DNA from: Paracoccaceae bacterium
Lineage (GTDB): Bacteria > Pseudomonadota > Alphaproteobacteria > Rhodobacterales > Rhodobacteraceae
Direction of reading: 5' to 3'
NCBI GenBank assembly: GCA_021741245.1
Contig: JAIOYF010000005.1
Coordinates: 186,001-250,000, forward strand
Length of the DNA stretch: 64,000 bases
Below the pieces are notes generated by a model that saw only the letters and a list, made by a program, of their open reading frames with translations, was not told where the DNA came from and made no database searches. Below, in pieces: positions 1 to 7,878 of the stretch. The number at the start of each line of letters is the position of its first letter. Position 1 is the stretch's first letter. A program made the translations under genes and the position numbers.

Positions 1-17
1 AAGCGCTAAGGGCGCTT
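1..17 (+). terminator. Hairpin at window edge
   Basis: AAGCGC and GCGCTT (1-6 and 12-17) form a 6-bp stem with a TAAGG loop, followed by a moderately T-rich stretch. It could be the terminator of a gene lying left of the window. The left side is cut off, so the full stem cannot be judged. Confidence 0.3.
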
Positions 18-36
18 TGCTGTTTGGGTTGGGTGG

Positions 37-223
37 CGGGCCCGCAGCGACCGTGGGCGGCGTTATTTTCCCGAGAGCCTGAGTTCTCAGGTGGGCGCCA
101 GGTAGCAAGACCAGGATCTTGCCAGAGCCAGCATCCGTTCGGGTGCTTATCGGCCACTGGAAAAGAGCCCCGCACGTGAGGAGCAGCACCCGCCAAGACA
201 GAACATAGGCTTCTGCGGGCCTC
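37..223 (+). ncRNA. ssrS: Candidate 6S RNA (SsrS)
   Basis: No protein-coding frame fits here, but the segment folds well on paper. GGCCCGCAG at 39-47 is the exact reverse complement of CTGCGGGCC at 213-221, which closes a domain of about 185 nt. Inside are a CCTGAG/CTCAGG hairpin near 78-91, a GCAAGA/TCTTGC hairpin near 105-123, and an apical GCATCC/GGGTGC hairpin near 131-146 carried on an irregular stem (CCAG with CTGG). A long closing stem, a central open region and an apical hairpin at 160-190 nt is the architecture of 6S RNA, which sequesters sigma-70 RNA polymerase. The identification is from shape and length only. Another structured RNA is possible. Confidence 0.5.
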
Positions 224-268
224 ACCGCAAGACTGGACAGATGTTCAATTTTTGTTCATGTTTTGAAA

Positions 269-733
269 ATGGACCAAACGCCTGATATCTTGCCCCAAAT
301 GCCCGGCCAACGGCTTGCCCGTGGGGTGGCGCGGGCGCTGCGGGCGATGGATTTTGTCAGCGTCGAAGAGTTTGTGCCCACCCCCGGCCTGCGAGTCGAC
401 GTGCTGGCCCTTGGCCCAAAGGGCGAGATTTGGGTGATCGAGTGCAAATCCAGCCGGGCCGATTATTTGGCCGACCAGAAATGGACCGGGTATCTGGAGT
501 GGTGTGATCGGTTCTTTTGGGCGGTGGATGCCGATTTTCCGACGGAGCTTTTGCCTGACGGGTCCGGGCTTATTCTCGCCGATGCCTATGGTGCGGAAAT
601 CATTCGCATGTCACCCGATACGCCGCTTGCGCCTGCCCGCCGCAAGGTGATGGTGCAAAAATTCGCACGCCACGCGGCCAGCAGGTTGCAGGGGTTGCGC
701 GACCCGACGGCGCTTATCTCCGCTTGGGTTTAG
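269..733 (+). CDS. mmcB: MmcB family DNA repair protein
   Basis: A 154-residue protein of the MmcB-like family, known in Caulobacter as an SOS-regulated gene needed for mitomycin C resistance. It has a PD-(D/E)XK nuclease-like core: Asp in LRVDVLAL near residue 50, then the E-x-K signature in VIECKSSRADY, and a following aromatic-rich WTGYLEWCDRFFWAV strand/helix. These are the metal-binding residues expected for a nuclease fold, though the biochemical activity of the family is not settled. The ATG at 269 is preferred over an in-frame TTG at 263. The gene is tail-to-tail with the DUF6324 gene and overlaps it by about 20 bp. No obvious LexA box was recognised upstream. Confidence 0.85.
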   Translation: MDQTPDILPQMPGQRLARGVARALRAMDFVSVEEFVPTPGLRVDVLALGPKGEIWVIECKSSRADYLADQKWTGYLEWCDRFFWAVDADFPTELLPDGSGLILADAYGAEIIRMSPDTPLAPARRKVMVQKFARHAASRLQGLRDPTALISAWV

Positions 734-932
734 GCTTGTTGCCCGCCGACATGGCCCGCGCGGTTTCTGCCGCGGCGCGCAGCTCTTCGGCGATTTCCTC
801 GGCCTCGTCAGGATCAAAATCAAGGGGCAGTTCAATGCCGCCCTGTGCCGCGACATAGATGCGCACCATCCCCGCATCGGTCGGCCCGATCTGAATATCT
901 GCGGCAATGTCACTTTGCTTGTCGATGCCCAT
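714..932 (-). CDS. DUF6324 family protein
   Basis: A 72-residue protein of unknown function that I recognise as DUF6324-like, a small family often found beside mmcB in Rhodobacterales. It starts MGIDKQSDIAADIQIG, has a central strand-rich segment (DAGMVRIYVAAQGGIELPLDF), then an acidic helix (DPDEAEEIAEELRAAAE) and a basic C-terminus ending KPKPKRR. No signal peptide, membrane segment or catalytic motif is visible. It ends inside the last codons of mmcB on the other strand, so transcripts of the two genes overlap. Confidence 0.7.
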   Translation of the reverse strand: MGIDKQSDIAADIQIGPTDAGMVRIYVAAQGGIELPLDFDPDEAEEIAEELRAAAETARAMSAGNKPKPKRR

Positions 933-1036
933 GGTCTGTGGCCCCCTTTATGATGCCCCCACGGCCTAGCGCCGATTTTCGCGCCGTGCAAGATCACTGG
1001 GGCTTGCCCGCCGCGGCAGACATGGTTTGATGCGGC

Positions 1037-1525
1037 ATGGACATCGACCTTCGCCCCTTTACAGCCGCTGATTCTGACTGGCTGGTTGAACGACACGGCA
1101 CCTTGTATGGCCGGGACGATGGCTTTGACGACAGTTTCTCCATCCTTGTTCGCGGCATTATTGACGATTTCCTGACCCAGAGCGACCCAAGATGTGAGGC
1201 AGGCTGGGTCGCGTGGCGGGGTGCCGACAGGCTTGGGTCGATCTTTTGTGTCCGTGAGGGGGCGGCCACCCCGCAGATTGCCAAATTGCGCCTGTTCCTT
1301 GTGCAGCCTGAGGCGCGGGGCACGGGATTGGCTCAGCATTTGCTGGACACCTGCCTTGGGTTCGCCAAAGGGGCGGGCTATCTGCAAATGCGGTTATGGA
1401 CACATGAAAGCCACCGGGCCGCGGGGCGGATCTACGCGCGCAACGGCTTTGCCATTCTATCGGCGCGGCCCGTGCATTCTTTTGGCCAAGATCTGGTCGA
1501 ACAAATCTGGCAGCGCGATCTCTAG
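1037..1525 (+). CDS. GNAT family N-acetyltransferase
   Basis: A 162-residue single-domain GNAT acetyltransferase. The acetyl-CoA binding motif A is clear: LRLFLVQPEARGTGLAQHLL, matching the R/Q-x-x-G-x-G/A loop. It is followed by a cysteine-containing helix and the motif B region RLWTHESHRAAGRIYARNGF, where Y-x-x-x-G-F closes the fold. Length and motif order are typical for the stand-alone family, and some homologues occur fused to MarR regulators; here there is no DNA-binding part. The substrate cannot be inferred. The gene stands alone between DUF6324 and tRNA-His on the plus strand. Confidence 0.85.
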   Translation: MDIDLRPFTAADSDWLVERHGTLYGRDDGFDDSFSILVRGIIDDFLTQSDPRCEAGWVAWRGADRLGSIFCVREGAATPQIAKLRLFLVQPEARGTGLAQHLLDTCLGFAKGAGYLQMRLWTHESHRAAGRIYARNGFAILSARPVHSFGQDLVEQIWQRDL

Positions 1526-1576
1526 TCGCAAAGCCACTTGCATTCGCGGGGCAGGGCAGTTAGATCGCCCTCGAGT

Positions 1577-1653
1577 GCCGACGTAGCTCAGTTGGTTAGA
1601 GCACTAGATTGTGGATCTAGGGGTCCCCCGTTCGAGCCGGGGCGTCGGTACCA
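1577..1653 (+). tRNA. tRNA-His (GTG anticodon)
   Basis: A complete cloverleaf: acceptor stem GCCGACG pairs with CGTCGGT, the anticodon arm is CTAGA-TTGTGGA-TCTAG with anticodon GTG, and a canonical TTCGAGC T-arm and encoded CCA (1651-1653) follow. The first pair is G1:U72 and the discriminator is A73 (1650). The base before the acceptor stem is T, so no G-1 is encoded. This is the reported unusual identity set of alphaproteobacterial tRNA-His, unlike the G-1:C73 of most bacteria. A GC-rich CCACC/GGTGG hairpin near 1685-1701 may end the transcript. Confidence 0.97.
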
Positions 1654-1825
1654 TCACTCATCCTAACGCGCAAAACTTGTAGCACCACCTTTCGGGGTGG
1701 GTGGCGGTCGCTCAAACGCTTGGCACAACTACATCCTTTTGGATGTCTATATATCCCAAAGTTTACGACTTATCCTCATTGGGATGGGCCGCCCTGCCGG
1801 GCCTGACGAAGTGAAAGTCATTTCA

Positions 1826-2362
1826 ATGGCCGAAGTTTCCTTTTTTATCCTTGGCGCGCTGTTCACATTTGCCCTTGCGGCGGCCCTTTTGGTGCTTTTG
1901 GCCAATGCGATCACCCTTTTGCCTGTCGCAGCGCGGGACCCGCGCAATTTTGAGGGGGCATTTGCCGAAGCCAACCCTACGCCCCGGCCCTCATCGCATA
2001 TGACGGGCACACAGGCGTGGCGGCGCGGTCATCCGGCCCGCAGCGACCGGGCAGGTCGGCGTGCAAAGAGCACGGTGCCCGAGGTGACCTTGGCCACGGC
2101 AGCGCCAGCGGCACGTCAACGCGAAGCCTACCGAATCGCTGCCGCACTGGATGAGGCTGAACGCGCCCTGACCCGGATTGCCAAGGGGCCAGAGGCGGCT
2201 GCGGCAAAGATAGCCTCGCAAACCCTGCGCCGCCTGTCCATGGCAGCAGAGCCGCCCAAGGCCCGGCTGGGGTTTGCGTTCGAGCGGTTGCAATTGTTGT
2301 CCTTGCGGCCCGAGCCTTTGGCCCGTCTTGCCGCACAAGCGGCGCTGCGGGCGATGGCGTAG
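1826..2362 (+). CDS. Hypothetical single-pass membrane protein
   Basis: An unrecognised protein of 178 residues if the ATG at 1826 is used; an in-frame ATG at 1784 would add 14 residues. Residues 1-30 (MAEVSFFILGALF onward) form one hydrophobic segment, then comes a polar, Ala/Arg/Pro-rich linker and a C-terminal helical region rich in Ala, Arg and Leu with the look of a coiled or helical bundle (LDEAERALTRIAKG). No family motif was found. The frame is open downstream of tRNA-His and ends 78 bp before tex on the same strand. Antisense frames here look like shadows. It is a plausible but unproven gene. Confidence 0.45.
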   Translation: MAEVSFFILGALFTFALAAALLVLLANAITLLPVAARDPRNFEGAFAEANPTPRPSSHMTGTQAWRRGHPARSDRAGRRAKSTVPEVTLATAAPAARQREAYRIAAALDEAERALTRIAKGPEAAAAKIASQTLRRLSMAAEPPKARLGFAFERLQLLSLRPEPLARLAAQAALRAMA

Positions 2363-2440
2363 TCTGCGCGGCCCTGCACCCTTTCCCTTCGCCTGCGCCT
2401 TGGCTATGGTCAGCCTCCCAGCAGAGGGACGATACCGACC

Positions 2441-4765
2441 ATGACGCCAGACACCACCCGCCGCATTGCCCAGACCATCGCCACCGAGATTGCCGCCGCC
2501 GCGACCCAAGTGGCCGCCGCCGTGGCCCTGCTGGATGAGGGCGCGACCGTCCCCTTTATCGCGCGCTATCGCAAAGAGGTGACAGGCGGCTTGGACGATT
2601 CGCAACTGCGCACCCTGGCCGAGCGTCTGACCTATCTGCGCGAGATGGAGGCGCGGCGTGCCGCCATCGCCTCGTCCATCACCGATCAGGGCAAGATGAC
2701 CGATGCACTCGGTCTGTCGATTGCCAAGGCGACAACCAAGGCTGAGCTTGAAGATATATATCTGCCCTATAAACCCAAGCGCCGCACCAAGGCGATGATC
2801 GCCCGTGAAAACGGGCTGCAACCGCTGGTCGATGCGATTCTGGCTGACCGTGCCGCCGATCCGCAGGCCGTTGCGGCGGGATATCTGGGCGAAAACGTCC
2901 CCGATGCCAAAGCTGCATTGGAAGGTGCGCGCGATATCATCGCCGAGGGGCTGGCAGAAAACGCCACACTGTTGGGCCGCTTGCGCGACCATATGAAACG
3001 GGTGGCGAGGCTTTCCGCCAAGGGGATTGAGGGCAAGGAGGCAGAGGGCGCGAAATTCTCGGACTACTTTGCTCATACCGAGGATTGGGCCACCGCCCCC
3101 AGCCACCGTGTGCTGGCGATGCTGCGGGGCCGAAATGAGGGCTTTTTGACCATTGATCTAGAGATTGACACAGATGCCCCCCGTGGCGACAGCCCCGCCG
3201 AACGGGCCTGTGGCGCGACCTTGAACGCGGGCAGCGCGGGCCCCGGTGACAAATGGCTGCGCGAAGCTGCCGCTTGGGCGTGGCGGATCAAGCTGAAAAC
3301 CTCGCTTACCCTTGATCTGATGGGCGAGTTGCGCGACCGGGCCGAGGCCGAGGCGATCAACGTCTTTGCCCGCAACCTCAAAGACCTGCTGTTGGCGGCG
3401 CCTGCGGGCGGCAAGGCCACGATGGGCCTTGATCCGGGCATTCGCACAGGGGTGAAGGTGGCGGTGATCGATGCCACGGGCAAGGTGCTGGCCACCGACA
3501 CTGTCTATCCCTTCCAACCCCGAATGGATCTGCGCGGCGCACAGGTTTCGCTTGCGCGGCTGATCGGGCAGCATGGCGTGAAGCTGATCGCCATCGGCAA
3601 TGGCACCGCCAGCCGTGAGACGGAAAAGCTGGTGACCGACCTTTTGTCGCATCTGCCCACGGGCGCGGAAAAGCCGCTGAAAGTGATCGTAAGCGAGGCG
3701 GGGGCCTCGGTCTATTCCGCGTCAGAACTGGCGTCGAAGGAATTTCCCGATCTGGATGTGTCCTTGCGCGGGGCGGTGTCAATTGCGCGGCGCCTGCAAG
3801 ATCCGCTGGCCGAACTGGTCAAGATCGAACCCAAATCCATCGGCGTGGGGCAGTATCAGCATGACGTTGACCAATCCCGCCTTGGCCGCAGCCTAGAAGC
3901 GGTGGTAGAGGATGCGGTGAACGCGGTGGGGGTGGATCTGAACACTGCGTCCAGCCCGCTTTTGGCCCGTGTCTCGGGCCTTGGGCCGACCTTGGCCGAG
4001 GCGATCGTGGCGCATCGCGATGCAAGCGGCCCCTTTGCCACCCGGCGCGAGTTGCTGAAGGTGGCCCGCCTTGGCCCCAAGGCCTTTGAACAGGCGGCGG
4101 GGTTCTTGCGCATCACGGGGGGCAAGGAGCCGCTTGATGCAAGCTCGGTCCACCCCGAGGCCTATGAGGTCGCGCGCAAGATCGTTGCCGCCTGTGGGCG
4201 CGATATCCGCAGCCTGATGGGCGATGCGGCGGCCCTGCAACGGCTGGACCCGCGCCAGTTCATCGACGACCGCTTTGGTCTGCCCACGGTCAAGGATATC
4301 CTGTTGGAACTTGAAAAACCCGGCCGCGACCCGCGCCCCGGCTTCAAGACCGCCACTTTTGCCGAAGGCATCAATGAAATACGCGACCTCAAACCCGGCA
4401 TGATGCTGGAAGGCACGGTCACCAACGTCGCGGCCTTTGGCGCCTTTGTCGATATCGGGGTGCATCAGGATGGTCTGGTGCATGTCAGCCAGCTTGCCGA
4501 CCGTTTCGTCAAAGACCCGCATGAGGTGGTCAAGGCGGGCGATGTGGTGCAGGTTCGCGTGGTAGAGGTGGATGCCCCCCGCAAACGCATCGGCCTGACC
4601 ATGCGCAAAGACAGCGGCGAGGCCCGTGAGACCGCGCGCGACCGCCAGTCCGAGCGGGAGGCCAAGCCAAAGCCGCTGACCAAATCGCAACCCATGCAAT
4701 CGGCCCCGCAAAGCACGGGCAGCAACGCCTTTGCCGATGCGCTGAAAGGCAAGTTCGGGAAGTAG
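2441..4765 (+). CDS. tex: Tex family transcription accessory protein
   Basis: A 774-residue protein that matches Tex along its whole usual length. It has an N-terminal helical region (VPFIARYRKEVTGGLDD is a family hallmark), a YqgF/RNase H-like domain starting near GLDPGIRTGVKVAVID, a helix-hairpin-helix block (SPLLARVSGLGPTLAEAIVAHRD), and a C-terminal S1 RNA-binding domain (GMMLEGTVTNVAAFGAFVDIGVHQDGLVHVSQL). Tex is a cytoplasmic RNA/nucleic acid-binding protein that associates with transcription and affects expression of virulence or stress genes in several bacteria. The ATG at 2441 gives the canonical N-terminus. The gene appears monocistronic and ends at a strong hairpin. Confidence 0.95.
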   Translation: MTPDTTRRIAQTIATEIAAAATQVAAAVALLDEGATVPFIARYRKEVTGGLDDSQLRTLAERLTYLREMEARRAAIASSITDQGKMTDALGLSIAKATTKAELEDIYLPYKPKRRTKAMIARENGLQPLVDAILADRAADPQAVAAGYLGENVPDAKAALEGARDIIAEGLAENATLLGRLRDHMKRVARLSAKGIEGKEAEGAKFSDYFAHTEDWATAPSHRVLAMLRGRNEGFLTIDLEIDTDAPRGDSPAERACGATLNAGSAGPGDKWLREAAAWAWRIKLKTSLTLDLMGELRDRAEAEAINVFARNLKDLLLAAPAGGKATMGLDPGIRTGVKVAVIDATGKVLATDTVYPFQPRMDLRGAQVSLARLIGQHGVKLIAIGNGTASRETEKLVTDLLSHLPTGAEKPLKVIVSEAGASVYSASELASKEFPDLDVSLRGAVSIARRLQDPLAELVKIEPKSIGVGQYQHDVDQSRLGRSLEAVVEDAVNAVGVDLNTASSPLLARVSGLGPTLAEAIVAHRDASGPFATRRELLKVARLGPKAFEQAAGFLRITGGKEPLDASSVHPEAYEVARKIVAACGRDIRSLMGDAAALQRLDPRQFIDDRFGLPTVKDILLELEKPGRDPRPGFKTATFAEGINEIRDLKPGMMLEGTVTNVAAFGAFVDIGVHQDGLVHVSQLADRFVKDPHEVVKAGDVVQVRVVEVDAPRKRIGLTMRKDSGEARETARDRQSEREAKPKPLTKSQPMQSAPQSTGSNAFADALKGKFGK

Positions 4766-4773
4766 TAAAATGG

Positions 4774-4802
4774 GGGGGGCATCACGGGCGGTGCTGCCCC
4801 CC
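4774..4802. terminator. Hairpin between convergent tex and DUF1178 genes
   Basis: GGGGGGC at 4774-4780 pairs with GCCCCCC at 4796-4802, with an inner CAC/GTG pairing. There is no long T-run on either side. The position between two converging genes suggests a shared terminator. Confidence 0.55.
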
Positions 4803-4838
4803 GGAATTTCCAATGCCGACGGCGGCAACTGTGCCGCG

Positions 4839-5279
4839 TCAGTTGGCCTTGCGCTTTGGCAAAAACGGCAGAGGGGCCACGGGCACGCCATCTTCGATCA
4901 GTTTGCGGGCCTCTTCGGGTTTGGCCTCGCCATAGATGGAGCGTTCCGGCGCGCCACCCTCATGCATCTTGCGCGCTTCGGCCACGAAATTCATGCCGAC
5001 ATATTCTGAATTCGCCTCAATCTGCGATTTGAGGGCGGCCATGGCCTGTTCAAGGTCATTTGACGGGGTGCTCAGGCTGGGTGCGGGTGTCGCTGCCGCA
5101 ACGGCGGTATTGCGGGCCGGGCGCACGGCAGGGGCCATCAGGATCTTGTCCACGCCCAGATCGCCACAAATCGGGCAGGCGACATGACCGGACCCCTTCA
5201 GCGCATCGAATGCCGAGGCTGATTGGAACCAGCTTTCGAACTCATGCGCGTTTTCACATTTGAGGGTGTAGCGGATCAT
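4839..5279 (-). CDS. DUF1178 family protein
   Basis: A 146-residue protein of the DUF1178 family. The N-terminus is typical: MIRYTLKCENAHEFESWFQSAS, then a zinc-ribbon-like CPICG about 25 residues later, so three cysteines (C8 and the CPIC pair) could bind metal. The middle is a variable Ala/Pro-rich linker, and the C-terminal half carries the conserved VGMNFVAEARKMHEGGAPERSIYGEA block. The last residues are basic. The molecular role is unknown. The gene lies 79 bp downstream of the Nudix gene on the same strand and may be co-transcribed with it. Confidence 0.85.
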   Translation of the reverse strand: MIRYTLKCENAHEFESWFQSASAFDALKGSGHVACPICGDLGVDKILMAPAVRPARNTAVAAATPAPSLSTPSNDLEQAMAALKSQIEANSEYVGMNFVAEARKMHEGGAPERSIYGEAKPEEARKLIEDGVPVAPLPFLPKRKAN

Positions 5280-5358
5280 CAGGGTGCCGATTCTTAACGA
5301 CGCTGCGGTTCTGGCAGCCTATGCCGGGAAACGACAGCTAACATCTCGGCCACGGAAA

Positions 5359-5862
5359 TCAAGCATTGGTCCCGGATTTGCCACCTTGGCCCCGGTCAAA
5401 CAGGTCAAGCCGCTTTGGGTCTGCGTCGAGATCAAGAAACATCGCCCGCAATTCAGGCTCCAGCACCTTGTGGGCGGCTTTTGCGGCCGAAAACCACTTG
5501 CGCCGCCGTTCGCGCCGTTCGGGAAACTTATCGGCCAGACGCGCCACGCGCAGGGCGAAAACACTGACCACGCAGGGCACTGGTGGTTCCGGCAGGCGTT
5601 GCTTGTCATAGGTGTAAAGGCCAATGGGCTCTTGCGAGATCGGACCTTCGACCCCCGCCTCTTCCCAAGCTTCGGTCCGGGCAGCGTCAGCTGCCGTATG
5701 GTCGGCCATGGGCCAGCCCTTTGGGATGATCCAACGGCCGGTTTCGCGGCTGGTGATCAACAAAACCTCGACCCGCCCGCGATGCATGCGCCAACACAAT
5801 GCCCCGCATTGCGAGCGGACATCGGTTTCGTGTTCAGCCAAAATTGTTGCATTGCTATGCAT
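5359..5862 (-). CDS. Nudix hydrolase
   Basis: A 167-residue Nudix protein when started at the ATG at 5862 (MHSNATILAEHE). An upstream in-frame ATG at 5967 would add a 35-residue low-complexity leader that looks non-coding. The Nudix box is GWPMADHTAADAARTEAWEEAGV: Glu16, Glu19, Glu20 and Gly22 of the motif are kept, but the Glu at motif position 7 is His and the usual Arg before Glu16 is Thr. The preceding RWIIPKGWPM segment resembles diphosphoinositol polyphosphate / diadenosine polyphosphate hydrolases. A basic C-terminal helix follows. The substrate is not predictable. Confidence 0.8.
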   Translation of the reverse strand: MHSNATILAEHETDVRSQCGALCWRMHRGRVEVLLITSRETGRWIIPKGWPMADHTAADAARTEAWEEAGVEGPISQEPIGLYTYDKQRLPEPPVPCVVSVFALRVARLADKFPERRERRRKWFSAAKAAHKVLEPELRAMFLDLDADPKRLDLFDRGQGGKSGTNA

Positions 5863-6044
5863 ATCGGTGTCTGGGCCTGTCGTCTTGCTCGTCAAAGTGG
5901 GTTCACGGTTGGAACCGCCCCCGCCTTTTGCTTCTGTGTCCGTCTTGATGAGAAGCGAGTATGACATGAATTGTTACAAAATCCCAATCTTTTCATTTTG
6001 CCGTTTTTGACGCCACCGCTTTGGCGGCCAAATGTCAGCAAACT

Positions 6045-6072
6045 TTGACCTTGGCCAAGTTTGCCCTATCCT
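6045..6072 (+). promoter_or_regulatory. Candidate sigma-70 promoter of the peroxidase gene
   Basis: TTGACC at 6045-6050 and TATCCT at 6067-6072 are separated by 16 bases, about 45 bp upstream of the glutathione peroxidase ATG at 6116. The -35 element is one base from consensus. Confidence 0.4.
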
Positions 6073-6115
6073 TATTAACGAAACGACTATCAACCCTGTG
6101 TAAAGGGGCCCGACA

Positions 6116-6757
6116 ATGCCAAGCATAGACCGTAGTGGAAACAGCCCATTGGTGCGACGCGCGACGCCAAGGGTCGGCTATGCGGCCCTTGTGGCGCTGA
6201 TCATGGGGGCGGGGTCCGGTTTTGCGGCCACGCCCGACACGGGTTTGGCTGGTGCCTCGGGTTCTGCCACGGGGGCACCTGCGGCGTCAGCCTCCGCGCA
6301 TCAGTTTTCCTTTGCGGCCATCGACGGGGGCAGCATCAATCTTGCCGATCATCTGGGGCACCCTGTTCTTGTGGTCAACACAGCGTCACTTTGTGGTTTC
6401 ACGCCGCAATATGATGACCTGCAGGCGCTGCACGATCAGTATTCTGCGCAAGGCTTGCTGGTTCTGGCGGTGCCGTCGGACGATTTCAATCAAGAGTTGT
6501 CGAGTGCAGAGGCGGTGAAAGAGTTTTGTTCGGTCAACTTTGATCTGACACTTCCGATGACCGACATCACCCCGGTGCGGGGCGCCGCGGCGCACCCGTT
6601 CTATCAATGGCTGGCCCGCGAGCATGGGTTTACGCCGGGCTGGAACTTCAACAAGGTGCTGATTGGCCCAAAAGGTGAGGTGGTTGGCACTTGGGGGTCT
6701 ACCGTCAAGCCGATGTCACAGGCCATCGTTTCACGGATCGAGCCCTTTCTGAAGTGA
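6116..6757 (+). CDS. Glutathione peroxidase, exported form
   Basis: A 213-residue glutathione peroxidase-like protein. The catalytic core starts near residue 63 (HQFSFAAIDGGSINLADHLGH). The peroxidatic residue is Cys93 in NTASLCGFTPQYDDL, so it is a cysteine and not a selenocysteine enzyme. The C-terminal FNKVLIGPKGEVVGTWGSTVKP strand is typical. Unlike the usual cytosolic enzyme of about 160 residues, it has a basic N-terminus, a hydrophobic segment at about residues 21-38 and an Ala/Ser/Thr-rich linker to about 62. It is therefore probably exported to the periplasm or anchored in the membrane, where it would reduce peroxides using thioredoxin-like or glutathione donors. The next gene starts inside its stop codon. 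Confidence 0.88.
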   Translation: MPSIDRSGNSPLVRRATPRVGYAALVALIMGAGSGFAATPDTGLAGASGSATGAPAASASAHQFSFAAIDGGSINLADHLGHPVLVVNTASLCGFTPQYDDLQALHDQYSAQGLLVLAVPSDDFNQELSSAEAVKEFCSVNFDLTLPMTDITPVRGAAAHPFYQWLAREHGFTPGWNFNKVLIGPKGEVVGTWGSTVKPMSQAIVSRIEPFLK

Positions 6758-7878
6758 TCGCACAACGTCCTGCGGCTGTTTTCATCGGGTCAGAGGTTTA
6801 TCGCGGCTCCAGCTATGGGGCCGTGCATCCGCTGCGCGTGCCGCGTGTCTCAACGGTGATGGATCTTGGCCGGGCCTTGGGATGGTTGCCAGCGCATCAG
6901 TATCGGATCAGCCCAAGGGCAAAGCCCGCTGCCCTGACCGTTTGGCACTTGCCCGCGTATATCGCGGCGCTGCAGGCGGCTGAGGCGGGGGCAGAGGTGG
7001 GCGCGGAGATCCGCGCACGCCACCATATCGGAACCGCCGCCAACCCGATTTTTCCGCAAATATTTTCCCGTCCTGCGACCGGGGCAGGCGGGGTCATGCT
7101 GGCCGCTGATTTGCTGGCCGCGCATAGTGGCCCGCTTGCCGTTCACGTGCCGGGCGGCGGCACGCATCATGGCCTGCCAGACCGCGCCAACGGGTTTTGC
7201 TATCTGAACGATCCGGTTCTGGCGATGCTGGCCTTTCGCCGCCTTGGCCTGCAGCGGATTGCCTATGTCGACATTGATGCCCATCATTGTGATGGGGTCC
7301 AGCATGGGTTTGCGGGCGATCCCGAGGCGCTGTTGATTTCCACCCATGAAGAAAACCGTTGGCCCTTTACCGGTGCGCTGTCGGATGATGGCGGCGGAAA
7401 TGCCTTTAACCTGCCCTTGCCAAGGGGGATGAATGACAGTGAGATGCGGGTTGTCTTGGATCAGTTGATCGTGCCCCGCGTGGCGGCCTTTGCGCCCGAT
7501 GTGATCATCTTGCAATGTGGGGCGGATGCGCTGGACGAGGACCCGCTGTCGCGGCTGTCACTGTCCAACAACGCGCATATGGCCGTGCTTGCGGCCCTGC
7601 GCCCGCTTTGCCCGCGATTTCTGCTGCTGGGTGGCGGCGGGTATAACCCGTGGAGCGTGGGGCGGTGCTGGACCGCGCTTTGGGCGGTGCTGGCGGGCCA
7701 TGACATCCCCGATCATCTGCCCGACGCAGCGCAAGACGTGTTGCGCGCCCTGTCATGGAATGGTGGGGGCCGACCGCAACCGGCAGAGGCGATGCTGACC
7801 ACCCTGCGCGATGCCCCGCGCGAAGGGCCGATCCGCGCAGAGATCAGGGACAGGCTGGCGGTGCTGGCCCGGCGTTAG
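6754..7878 (+). CDS. Histone deacetylase family protein (AcuC-like)
   Basis: A 374-residue zinc-dependent deacetylase of the HDAC/acetoin-utilisation superfamily. Active-site features are visible: the His pair in VPGGGTHHGLPDRANGFCYLND (about residues 138-139), the metal-binding YVDIDAHHCDGVQ (Asp173, Asp175, His177) and the Tyr in LLLGGGGYNPW. Bacterial members deacetylate small molecules, polyamines or protein lysines; the substrate here is unknown. I chose the GTG at 6754, which overlaps the stop of the peroxidase gene (GTGA), since upstream starts would run deep into that gene. The pair is probably translationally coupled. It converges with the amidase gene and overlaps it by 4 bp. Confidence 0.85.
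   Translation: MIAQRPAAVFIGSEVYRGSSYGAVHPLRVPRVSTVMDLGRALGWLPAHQYRISPRAKPAALTVWHLPAYIAALQAAEAGAEVGAEIRARHHIGTAANPIFPQIFSRPATGAGGVMLAADLLAAHSGPLAVHVPGGGTHHGLPDRANGFCYLNDPVLAMLAFRRLGLQRIAYVDIDAHHCDGVQHGFAGDPEALLISTHEENRWPFTGALSDDGGGNAFNLPLPRGMNDSEMRVVLDQLIVPRVAAFAPDVIILQCGADALDEDPLSRLSLSNNAHMAVLAALRPLCPRFLLLGGGGYNPWSVGRCWTALWAVLAGHDIPDHLPDAAQDVLRALSWNGGGRPQPAEAMLTTLRDAPREGPIRAEIRDRLAVLARR

Noticed and set aside
1991-3106. Long minus-strand frame over tex
   Set aside because: Low-complexity, Gly/Gln/Arg-rich translation opposite a clear Tex coding sequence; a shadow frame.
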